DNA from: Bacillus timonensis | Lineage (GTDB): Bacteria; Bacillota; Bacilli; Bacillales; Bacillaceae_L | Direction: 5' to 3' | Assembly (NCBI RefSeq): GCF_000285535.1 | Contig: NZ_HE610986.1 | Coordinates: forward strand, 642,662 to 699,414 | Length of the DNA: 56,753 nt | Part shown: positions 1 to 8,401 of the stretch, in pieces | How positions within the stretch are numbered: the first letter of the stretch is position 1 | How the letters are laid out: each line of letters opens with the position of its first letter | Notes under the pieces: model-generated | Told to the model about the DNA's origin: nothing | What the model saw: only the letters and a program-made list of their open reading frames with translations | The model's database searches: none | Position numbers and translations under genes: made by a program

Positions 1-18
1 CACTGTCCCTCTGTCCCT
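1..18 (+). repeat. REP element, truncated by window edge
   Basis: The right part of a REP element (CTGTCCCTCTGTCCCT) matches the tail of the full copies at 13508, 32108 and 54787. It touches the TAG stop of the first gene at 17-19, the same placement seen at 32136 and 39791. Confidence 0.6.
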
Positions 19-3000
19 ATTCTTCAAATTCTTTTAGTTTGTTGATGACGTTGTCGGTGACTGCTGATGTGCCTCCGAGAATTTTAAAGTTTTTGAGTCG
101 GTATTTTTGTATAATGTCGATTGTTTCTTTTGGGACATTAGTCTGTCTTACGAGTAAGAGTGGCGCTTGGTATTTTGCAGCCAGGACTGACCCTGTTAGT
201 GCGTCTGCAAATCCGAAGCCATTTGCGATAAAGATTTGGTCTGGTTGTAATTTTCGATCGGTGATGATTTTTCCTGCCGTTTCAAAACGGTTTTTCCCAC
301 CAATTCTTTTTACGTTTTTCATCGCTAGTGAATTGACAACTTTGTCGCTGACAACACCGGTTCCTCCAACAACAAAAACATTTTGAGTTCCATAGTTCTT
401 CACTAATTGCTTCGTAGAATCTTGAATTTTATCCTTACTTGTTAATAATATTGGGTAACCATTTTGTGCTGCATAAGATGCGATTGCTAATGCATCTGGG
501 AAATCTGATCCGTATGCTACCACCACACTTTGGTTGTTACCAACTCTTTTGGCAATTGCATTTGCTGTTTCATAACGATTCTGTCCTGAAATACGTTCGA
601 CTTGGAGGCCCAGTCCCTTTATTGTTTTTTCAACACCGTCCGAAATTGCACCGGTACCACCTAAAACAATGACTTTTTTTGCTCCTAATCGTTTGATTTC
701 TTTTTGAGTAGAAGCTGTTAATTTTGACTGTTGTGTTAACAGGATTGGTGCATCCAGCTTATAGGCTAAAGGTGCCCCTGCCAGTGCATCTGGGAATGAG
801 TCTCCTCGTGCCAATACGACAGTTTCAGCTTTCTTCCAACCAAGTTTTGAAATTTCAACAGCTGTATCATATCGAGTTGAACCTTTAACTCGTTTTAAGT
901 TTTCCACTACTGTAATCGTCGTTCCCTTACTTACATTTCCCGCTTTATCTGTTGCTGTTACTATGAACTTGAGTCCAACATTTGGATAGGCTGGCGTTTC
1001 AACTACAAAAGTACCATTGGACTTTGCAGTTGCAGATGCAAGCACACTACCACTCGTAAATCTGACCTCAACTAACGCACCAGGTTCTGCTTTTCCTGTA
1101 ACGTCAAGGGCTTGATCAGACATTTCATTAACCTCAGGTGCAGCTGGTGGCGTTTTATCTTTTACCGTTACCTTTGTTGCTGTACTCACGATTCCAGAAT
1201 TGTTTGTAGCCGTTACATATAATTCCGTTCCGGCTTTTTGTTTTGAAATGGAAACTGCAAAAGTACCATCTGATTTAGTTGTACCTCTTCCAATTTCCTT
1301 TCCTCCTGCCTTTACGTAAATGGTTGTACCGACCTCTGCTTTGCCACTGACCGCAATTGACTGGTCACTAACCTCATTTACAATAGGAGCTTTTACTCCA
1401 ATTTTAATTGATTGACTAACTAACTCTTCAGATGGATTAAGAGTTGTATCATATGCCACAATAGAGAATTGATACTCTGTCCCATAGGCAGGATTTAAAA
1501 TGGTTAAAGATGTTTGATTACTAGGGACATGTGTATATTCAACACCATTTTGTTTAACGACATAATAGTCAATTTTAACGTTATCCTTGGCAGCTGGCCA
1601 TTTAAGCTCAAACTTTTGATTCGAATGATTGATTACTTCTAACTTACTATTCGGTGGCCAAACAGGTTTCTTTGTGTCAGCTAAGGTAGTAACGGTTTTT
1701 TCTAAGCCCTGTGCCGGCCAATTCCCCGCGGCATCGCCTGGTATTACGGCAAATTGATAGTCTGTGTTTGGCTGTAATCCCGTAACAGTATAGCTTCTAG
1801 TGTTTCCATCTACCGATTTGATTTCCCGGCCATCTTGGCTAATACGATAAACTGTTACACCTACATTATCTTTTGCTTCTGGCCATGATAATTCTAATGA
1901 AGTTTCAGTTATATTTTTTACCGTTAGTGAGCTACCATTTGGAAATTCAGGTGCCCCTAAGTCACGAACACTTAGGTTAGTAGACGGTCCATTTGTTGTC
2001 AAATTTCCTTCTAAGTCTTCTGCCTCCACTTTAAATGTATACTCACCAAATGGTATATTAGGAATTTCATACCTTGTTGTGTTTTTGTCAACCGTACCTA
2101 TTAAACTACCATTTTTATAAATCTTGTAGTTATGAATTTCCATTTCATCAGAGGCTTCACTCCAGCTTATGTGTACTTGTGGCATTCCCTTAATATAATC
2201 GATTTGTGCATAAAGAGAGCTTTCTGTACCCCAAGTTGGTGCATTGGTATCCACAGTACTTGCTTTTTCTGTTAAAAATGGTCGATACACTACGATTCCA
2301 TATCCGACATCATCATATCCATCGAATATCTTTTGTTTGATAACTGATTCGTCCGTAACACCCCAATAATTTTCTTTTAGGTCTAAATTAGACGTTAGAT
2401 GATTTTTTATATTCCATGTCTTGTTTTGAATGTTATTTGATTTTACAGTATACCTTTCAAACGGATGAAAAATATCAAATCCTATATCATTATTGATTAT
2501 GGAGTTATTAGTGATAGTAGAATCATAGCCACTAATAGTAATAGCTGTGTTGTTATTTTCAATCTTATTAAACTTTACATCCCCGTTTACGAGAGTTAGT
2601 CCAAACATATTGTTCGTAATCACACTTTTATAAATAGTCGCTCCACCATATATTCCATACGTATTATTCGTGAATGTACTATTATAAACATCCGCGGGAT
2701 ACATCTCATCTAGTTCCACACCGTATTGGTTATTTTTAAAGATGGAGTCGGTGATCTTTTTAAATGATCCTTTCAAACCTGTTCCATTATTGATGAATGT
2801 TGATTTAGATATGATTGATTGACCATAGTCTCCAGTTACATATACTCCTGTTTGGTTGTTTTCAAATGTTGAGGACTCTACAGATAAAGTCGTTGAAGTC
2901 AATTCATTGTCGTTCCCACAGCATTCAACCGTCACTCCTGTATTTGCATAATTGACTACTGCATTCTTAAACGTAGCTTTTCCTCCGAGATTCCTTTCAA

Positions 3001-4516
3001 TCGAAATTCCATCCCAAGCTCCTTTTGAATGGTCACTTTTGGAGGTGAATGTAATTTTTTGCTGACTCGTTCCCTCCGCTATCAAATTGCCTCTTACAGC
3101 CATTTCAGTACCTGAAGAAAATTTCACTGTCACACCAGGTTCAATTTTTATGTTGACATCAGGATAAACGACAATATCCCCAGTTACAACATATGGACTT
3201 TTATCCCTTTTCCAGACAATATCCTCATATATTCCGCCACTAACTTTTGTAGAATACTCCTCTGTTTGAAAGGTAAAAGGTGCGGATTGGTTTTCGTTGC
3301 CACTTTTATCTGTAACAGCACCAGTTGGGATTTCTACTCGATATTGCGTGCCGTATTGCAGTGAAGAGGTAGGTCTAATTATTACCTTATTGCTTTCAAT
3401 TTCAATTTCACTGCTTATTGTTTCGCTTGTTGACGTTACAAGTTTGATATTTTGATAATTTGGACCTCGGTTTACTTCTTCATTAAATGTCACAATGATT
3501 GATGAAGTAACAGGCACATCTTTTGCTTGATTTACTGGAAGAGTACTCTGTATGGTAGGTGCTACTGTATCCTTTACCGTAACCAAAGTTGCATCACTAA
3601 CGTTACCTGCCAAATCTGTTGCGGTTACGGAAAGGACTGTACCTGCTGCTTGTTTTCCTATATTTACAGAAAATGTCCCATCAGATGCAATCTTTGTTTC
3701 TCCAAGGACTGTAGTTGCTTTTTTTACTGTAACTGTTGCATTCGCTTCCCCTTTTCCAGTTAGGATAGAAGAAGTAGTATCAAAGGCATCCACGATTGGT
3801 GCTGTAGGAGGAGTTTTGTCTTCCTGCAAAGTAATATGTAAATCTTCTACGTTATACTCTCGGTTCAAAACATTTATCACTGAAACTGGTAGAATATTAT
3901 CTCCTGGTGAAAGTTCAACATTAAGAGAAAAAGTGCCGTCCTCGGCAGCTACTGTCCTCTTACCCTTGATATCTATTGTAAAACCAGGCACGGTCTTACC
4001 TTTTATTGCAATTGTAGACTGTGAAACGGTTGAGTTATCAGATGGTGAAATAACTTCAACAGGTGGTGCTGGATATGGATTTTCTTCATCAAAAATAAGA
4101 CATATGCAATCAACATTAGTCGTATACCCGTAAGGATCAAATCTTCCATAGTCTAAATAAGCGGAGTCACCACTCATAATAATTCCGCCCATATTGATAT
4201 AGTTGGCAATGACATCATTGCCATTCATAAAAATCTTTCCATAGTTTCGTACATTACCATAAATGATTAAATTGCCTTGAAACTGTATTTCAGCTCCTTC
4301 GGAAATGGTAAGTGTTGCATTGGGAGCAACAATAACATCCTGTGTTAATGTCTGCGATTGAGACCAAGTTTCTGAAGTAGTAATGATAATCTCTTCTTGG
4401 ATTGTATCCTGTGATGTCTGTACATTTGTTGTATCAATCGCATAAGCTAAGTTCTGCGTTGATAATAATAAAACTAGTAAAACAATAACAATCTTTCTTG
4501 CCTTCACGACTTTCAT
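17..4516 (-). CDS. Secreted beta-helix/Ig/FN3 protein with C-terminal CWB2 wall-binding module
   Basis: A 1499-aa surface protein. Residues 1-26 are a signal peptide ending in AYA. Residues 50-125 form a repetitive beta-strand module that is also found in the next gene. Ig-like domains follow at about 150-320, and an SbsA-like Ig domain (VTFNEEV) at about 320-420. An Asn-rich right-handed beta-helix spans about 430-740 (repeats such as NNQTGVYV and NNTYGIYG). Three FN3 domains occupy about 755-1040, each rich in W and in the pattern YxIYKNG or similar. Two bacterial Ig domains follow at about 1040-1200. Residues 1205-1499 are three CWB2 repeats (RYDTAVEIS, RYETANAIA, RFETAGKI). No catalytic residues are evident, so an adhesive or carbohydrate-binding role is inferred. 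The ATG start is preceded by AAGGGGGAAG. A sigma-A promoter lies at 4571-4600. Confidence 0.93.
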   Translation of the reverse strand: MKVVKARKIVIVLLVLLLSTQNLAYAIDTTNVQTSQDTIQEEIIITTSETWSQSQTLTQDVIVAPNATLTISEGAEIQFQGNLIIYGNVRNYGKIFMNGNDVIANYINMGGIIMSGDSAYLDYGRFDPYGYTTNVDCICLIFDEENPYPAPPVEVISPSDNSTVSQSTIAIKGKTVPGFTIDIKGKRTVAAEDGTFSLNVELSPGDNILPVSVINVLNREYNVEDLHITLQEDKTPPTAPIVDAFDTTSSILTGKGEANATVTVKKATTVLGETKIASDGTFSVNIGKQAAGTVLSVTATDLAGNVSDATLVTVKDTVAPTIQSTLPVNQAKDVPVTSSIIVTFNEEVNRGPNYQNIKLVTSTSETISSEIEIESNKVIIRPTSSLQYGTQYRVEIPTGAVTDKSGNENQSAPFTFQTEEYSTKVSGGIYEDIVWKRDKSPYVVTGDIVVYPDVNIKIEPGVTVKFSSGTEMAVRGNLIAEGTSQQKITFTSKSDHSKGAWDGISIERNLGGKATFKNAVVNYANTGVTVECCGNDNELTSTTLSVESSTFENNQTGVYVTGDYGQSIISKSTFINNGTGLKGSFKKITDSIFKNNQYGVELDEMYPADVYNSTFTNNTYGIYGGATIYKSVITNNMFGLTLVNGDVKFNKIENNNTAITISGYDSTITNNSIINNDIGFDIFHPFERYTVKSNNIQNKTWNIKNHLTSNLDLKENYWGVTDESVIKQKIFDGYDDVGYGIVVYRPFLTEKASTVDTNAPTWGTESSLYAQIDYIKGMPQVHISWSEASDEMEIHNYKIYKNGSLIGTVDKNTTRYEIPNIPFGEYTFKVEAEDLEGNLTTNGPSTNLSVRDLGAPEFPNGSSLTVKNITETSLELSWPEAKDNVGVTVYRISQDGREIKSVDGNTRSYTVTGLQPNTDYQFAVIPGDAAGNWPAQGLEKTVTTLADTKKPVWPPNSKLEVINHSNQKFELKWPAAKDNVKIDYYVVKQNGVEYTHVPSNQTSLTILNPAYGTEYQFSIVAYDTTLNPSEELVSQSIKIGVKAPIVNEVSDQSIAVSGKAEVGTTIYVKAGGKEIGRGTTKSDGTFAVSISKQKAGTELYVTATNNSGIVSTATKVTVKDKTPPAAPEVNEMSDQALDVTGKAEPGALVEVRFTSGSVLASATAKSNGTFVVETPAYPNVGLKFIVTATDKAGNVSKGTTITVVENLKRVKGSTRYDTAVEISKLGWKKAETVVLARGDSFPDALAGAPLAYKLDAPILLTQQSKLTASTQKEIKRLGAKKVIVLGGTGAISDGVEKTIKGLGLQVERISGQNRYETANAIAKRVGNNQSVVVAYGSDFPDALAIASYAAQNGYPILLTSKDKIQDSTKQLVKNYGTQNVFVVGGTGVVSDKVVNSLAMKNVKRIGGKNRFETAGKIITDRKLQPDQIFIANGFGFADALTGSVLAAKYQAPLLLVRQTNVPKETIDIIQKYRLKNFKILGGTSAVTDNVINKLKEFEE

Positions 4517-4570
4517 CTTCCCCCTTTTTTCTTACTAAAATAAATCGATAAAACGATAGTCCTAGTTCTT

Positions 4571-4600
4571 ATTATATAATTAATAGAATACGAACTGTAA
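4571..4600 (-). promoter_or_regulatory. Sigma-A-like promoter of the beta-helix/CWB2 gene
   Basis: Read on the minus strand, TTACAG (plus 4595-4600) is followed after 18 bp by a perfect TATAAT (plus 4571-4576). It lies 55 bp upstream of the start codon at 4516. The -35 box is imperfect. Confidence 0.55.
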
Positions 4601-4684
4601 TAAATATTGCAAATTTGGTGGACAACTGGAAGGTAGAAAAATATTTTTATAGTTTTTTGATGCATATAAATGTTAGATAAAGAT

Positions 4685-4715
4685 AAAGGTCCAGAGGTAG
4701 TTTCTCTGGACCTTT
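4685..4715 (-). terminator. Hairpin terminator between two CWB2 genes
   Basis: A 12-bp perfect stem (AAAGGTCCAGAG / CTCTGGACCTTT) with a 7-nt loop lies downstream of the gene ending at 4763. The T-run is short on both strands. Confidence 0.7.
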
Positions 4716-4762
4716 TGTATAGCTATTATATTCCTCGGATAACAAAACACTTGTACCCTATT

Positions 4763-7700
4763 CTATTTATATAGCAAAGAATCTGCGGTTATATCGTCGA
4801 TTGCGCCGAGTCCACCAAGGATGTAGAATTCGTTAATGCCGCCTTCTGTTAAAAGTTCCTTAACCTCATTTGGCACTTTATAGCGTTGGACAAGTAGAAT
4901 GGGCCCACCGTTTTTTGCTGCCAATACAGATCCAGTTAAGGCATCTGCAAATTGAGCTCCGGTTGCTACAAAAACCTTTTCAGACCTAAGATCTAACTGA
5001 TTTACAACTTGTACAGCAGTTTCATATCTTGTTTTACCTGAAATCCTTTTAGGCGATGGCAAAGCATTAAAAACACTCGATCCAATCGCTGTTTCTCCAC
5101 CTACTACAATTGTCTTGCGAACATTTCCAAGGTATTCTTTTACCTCTTTTGGAATCTTCTTTTGTTCAGATAATAAGATAGGTATTTTATTCATCGCTGC
5201 GTATGGAGCAATTGCAAGTGCATCTGGAAAATTCCTACCGTATGCAATGACTGCTTCTTTTGTATTCGCACCATTTGCAACCATCATTTCTGCTATTTTC
5301 ACTGATGTATCATAGCGGTTTAATCCACCTATCCGTTGAACCCGTAGTCCATACGTTTTCAGCTCTTTTTCAACCTCTAAGGAAATCGCACCTTTCCCTC
5401 CAAGAATGACAACCTTAGTTGCACCTAATCGATTCATTTCTGCAACCACGCCACTATCTAATCTAGTTGACCTTGTTAATAAAATCGGTGCATCTAATTG
5501 ATAGGCTAGCGGCCCTCCCGCTAATGCATCCGCAAACTCATCAGATCTTGCTAACACAACTGTTTTTGATCCCTGTGGCCAGCCTTTCTTTGATATTTCG
5601 ATAGCTGTTTCAAAACGACTTTTCCCACTTAAACGGATGAGTCGCTGTTCCGCGGTCTTTACCGATGTTGAAAGTTGTTCCGACATTTGTCCAACTTTGT
5701 CTTCTGCTAAGATTGTAAATTGGTATACAGTGTTAGGAGTAAGACCCTTTGCCTCATATGTTTTCACTGTGCCTTCTACTTTATCGATTTGGTGCCCCTC
5801 TTTATAAATATGATAATATTTCACACCATCATGTGTGTTGGCTTCGTCCCATGAAAGGGATACACTTGTTGCATCTGTCTGGTAGACTAAGGCAGCATTC
5901 TCCGGCCAATGCGGGAATACTCTCGATGTTTCCCAGTCAACGGAAAGTGCGCTGGATTTATCTCCATATTTGTCCTCTGCTATGACTGAAAATTGATACA
6001 GTGTCGTTGGCGAAAGGCCTGTTACCTTATAGTTCGTGGTTGTTCCTGTTACAGTCTGAACGAGTGCTCCATTTTTATAGATATGGTACTGTTTTACCCC
6101 GTCATACGTAATGGCCTGATTCCATGAAAGGATGACAAAATCTGAACCATATTCAGGAACATGTAAAAATGCTCCTTCTGGCCAACCTGGTGCGGTTTTA
6201 AGAGTTTCCGCTGTTAGAGTTAAAGCTTCCGTTTTTTGGTTGTAATTATCCTCTGCAATGACAGAAAACTGATAGGAAGTTTTTTCTGTTAATCCAGTAA
6301 CCTGGTAACTAGTACTTGTTCCTTGGACTGTTTCTAGCAGTTTACCATTTTTATAAATATAGTACTGTTTAATTCCGTCTGTTGTTACTGGTTTATCCCA
6401 GGCTAATTTTATAGTCGTTAGGCCTTTTTCATCTGCACGAAGGGTCGCCGTATCATTCCAATAAGGTGCGAAAATAGCATCCGGGTTATTCACCTTGATT
6501 TGTTTTGTATACGTATATCCGAATACATCCTTCATTTCGAACTTTACACTAGGCTTTGTAATATCATTTACATCAACAATGAAGGTTCCCTTCTCTTCTA
6601 ATGCAAGTTTATTGCCATCTACATAGACGTCAACAACTGGTACTGTCGCGCCTTCGAGTTTAAGATGCCCGTCCTTCACAGTTAAGTCTTGGTTATAGAG
6701 CTTAAGTGGTACCTCCCACGCTTGATTTGACAAACTCATGGATGGAATCATGTTTGTTCCACCTAGCATTAACACCGTTCCATGATAGAGAGTTTGATTA
6801 CTTCCCCAATATACATTTCTTGCATGTAGGGTACCTGTAATTTTTAAATTCCCATAATTTTTGATAGCCCCGTAAACATATACATCACCATCTATGATTA
6901 CATTGCCGTTAATTGTTACGACAGAATTTGGGCCGATGAAGACATCCTGCTTAATGTCTTTTTGCGTCCAATATTCATTCGTTTTTGTGAAGGTAACGGG
7001 TAGCGGCTCTACATTATTTCCGATTGGTTCGTCTGTAGTAGTGATTACACGGAAGTCTAAATTTTGGGTACTATCTAAATCTGCAGCATTATATAATTCG
7101 CCATTTCCGGCGTTATCAAATGTGATAACGTGTTTAAACGTCCATAACCCCTCTTCGTCTGTGTCTTGGACTGTGTAGCTTCCTTCCCATAAGCCAGATT
7201 CGGAATTATAATTCAGTCGTATAGTTTGGGTTCTACTGTTGGTTGGAGAATTATATTCTACACTAACGGATTTTACTCCCGACCCATTGTCTAGTACCTT
7301 TGCCTTCACATCAACTTGATTACCTATTAGAACTTCACTTGGGCTTACTACAAGGTTCTCGATTGTTGGTGCAGAACTGTCTCCGTTTGGATTTGTTAAA
7401 TAAAAATCTAGATTGCTTGAGTTAGTGATTTCTCCAGCATTATATAATTCACCATTTCCAGCGTTATCGAAAGTGATAACGTGTTTGAACGTCCATAACC
7501 CTTCTTCATCTGTATCTTTAATCAAATAGCTTCCTTCCCATAAGCCAGACCCAATATTATAATTCAAACGAATACTTTGGGTTCTGCTTTTAGAGGGAGA
7601 ATAATATTCTACACTGACAGATTTTACTCCTGAATTACTGTCAGCCACTTTTGCTGTTACGACAATTTGAGCGCCTACTTGAACTTCATTAGAGTTAATC

Positions 7701-8188
7701 TCTATGCTCTCAATTGTTGGTGCTGCACTATCTCCATTTGGGTTTGTTACATTAAAATTTAGGTTACTTGAATTAGCAATTTCTCCAGCATTGTATAATT
7801 CACCATTTCCAGCGTTATCAAATGTAATAAGCTGTTTGAAGGTCCAGGCTCCTGCTTCGTCTGTATCTTGGATTGTGTAGCTTCCTTCCCATAATTCGGA
7901 TTCAGAATTATAGTTTAGTCGTATGGTTTGATTTCTACTTTTCGAAGGCGAATCAAACTCTACACTTACTGACCTCACACCCGATTCATTATCTACTACC
8001 TCTGCCTTCACCACAACTGTATCTCCAACTGTGACTTCTTCAGGACTAACTTCAATAGATTCCACAATCGGAGCTTGTCCATCCGATGCTGCAAAAACCG
8101 TAAAGGAACTGCCAAGTGTTTGTAACAATAAAACAAGGATTGTTACAATCACTAGCTTTCTAGATTTATAAACTCCTTTTTTTCCCAC
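4763..8188 (-). CDS. Secreted Ig-repeat/FN3 protein with C-terminal CWB2 wall-binding module
   Basis: A 1141-aa surface protein. The signal peptide covers about residues 1-34 (ends VFAA). Three tandem Ig-like repeats of about 120 residues follow (about 35-390), each with the core GSYTIQDTDE or similar and FDNAGNGELYNA. They are so alike at DNA level that they must be recent duplications. Residues 398-565 contain the beta-roll-like module shared with the gene at 17-4516 (QDVFIGPNSVVTI... YGAIKNYG). Three FN3 domains span about 566-845 with the recurrent IYKNG and YQFSVIAED motifs. Three CWB2 repeats occupy about 848-1141. No enzyme motif is seen, so it is probably a non-catalytic wall-bound adhesin or scaffold. 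It has its own start signal (GGGGGAAAG upstream of the ATG) and its own terminator. Confidence 0.93.
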   Translation of the reverse strand: MGKKGVYKSRKLVIVTILVLLLQTLGSSFTVFAASDGQAPIVESIEVSPEEVTVGDTVVVKAEVVDNESGVRSVSVEFDSPSKSRNQTIRLNYNSESELWEGSYTIQDTDEAGAWTFKQLITFDNAGNGELYNAGEIANSSNLNFNVTNPNGDSAAPTIESIEINSNEVQVGAQIVVTAKVADSNSGVKSVSVEYYSPSKSRTQSIRLNYNIGSGLWEGSYLIKDTDEEGLWTFKHVITFDNAGNGELYNAGEITNSSNLDFYLTNPNGDSSAPTIENLVVSPSEVLIGNQVDVKAKVLDNGSGVKSVSVEYNSPTNSRTQTIRLNYNSESGLWEGSYTVQDTDEEGLWTFKHVITFDNAGNGELYNAADLDSTQNLDFRVITTTDEPIGNNVEPLPVTFTKTNEYWTQKDIKQDVFIGPNSVVTINGNVIIDGDVYVYGAIKNYGNLKITGTLHARNVYWGSNQTLYHGTVLMLGGTNMIPSMSLSNQAWEVPLKLYNQDLTVKDGHLKLEGATVPVVDVYVDGNKLALEEKGTFIVDVNDITKPSVKFEMKDVFGYTYTKQIKVNNPDAIFAPYWNDTATLRADEKGLTTIKLAWDKPVTTDGIKQYYIYKNGKLLETVQGTSTSYQVTGLTEKTSYQFSVIAEDNYNQKTEALTLTAETLKTAPGWPEGAFLHVPEYGSDFVILSWNQAITYDGVKQYHIYKNGALVQTVTGTTTNYKVTGLSPTTLYQFSVIAEDKYGDKSSALSVDWETSRVFPHWPENAALVYQTDATSVSLSWDEANTHDGVKYYHIYKEGHQIDKVEGTVKTYEAKGLTPNTVYQFTILAEDKVGQMSEQLSTSVKTAEQRLIRLSGKSRFETAIEISKKGWPQGSKTVVLARSDEFADALAGGPLAYQLDAPILLTRSTRLDSGVVAEMNRLGATKVVILGGKGAISLEVEKELKTYGLRVQRIGGLNRYDTSVKIAEMMVANGANTKEAVIAYGRNFPDALAIAPYAAMNKIPILLSEQKKIPKEVKEYLGNVRKTIVVGGETAIGSSVFNALPSPKRISGKTRYETAVQVVNQLDLRSEKVFVATGAQFADALTGSVLAAKNGGPILLVQRYKVPNEVKELLTEGGINEFYILGGLGAIDDITADSLLYK
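6990..8090 (-). repeat. Three tandem DNA repeats of about 350 bp inside the Ig-repeat gene
   Basis: The stretches near 7080-7200, 7435-7555 and 7785-7905 are nearly identical DNA (for example GCATTATATAATTC, then CCATTTCC and GCGTTATC), differing mainly at third codon positions. They encode the three Ig-like repeats. The close identity implies recent tandem duplication and allows unequal recombination that would change repeat number. Confidence 0.8.
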
Positions 8189-8345
8189 TTTCTTTCCCCC
8201 TAGTTCAATCTATAATTCATATATTTTTAGGTCTATTTCTTTTAGATTCGAGTTACTATTCCCATTAATAGTTTACTACATTATGTATGTTTAGACCTTC
8301 TTTAATTTATTCCAATAAAAGAATAATTTTAACTCATTTTTCTAC

Positions 8346-8374
8346 AAAAAAAATCCAGGGGGAAACCCTGGATT
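8346..8374 (-). terminator. Rho-independent terminator of the CWB2-WG gene
   Basis: On the minus strand, AATCCAGGG and CCCTGGATT form a 9-bp stem with a short loop, followed by eight T (plus 8346-8353). It lies 28 bp after the stop at 8402. Confidence 0.9.
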
Positions 8375-8401
8375 ATTAGTAAATGCATGATGCATTTATT
8401 G

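Noticed and set aside
3552-4133. 193-aa plus-strand open frame inside the first CWB2 gene
   Set aside because: It is the mirror of a low-complexity Ig-coding region with no ribosome site. The opposite frame has clear domains.
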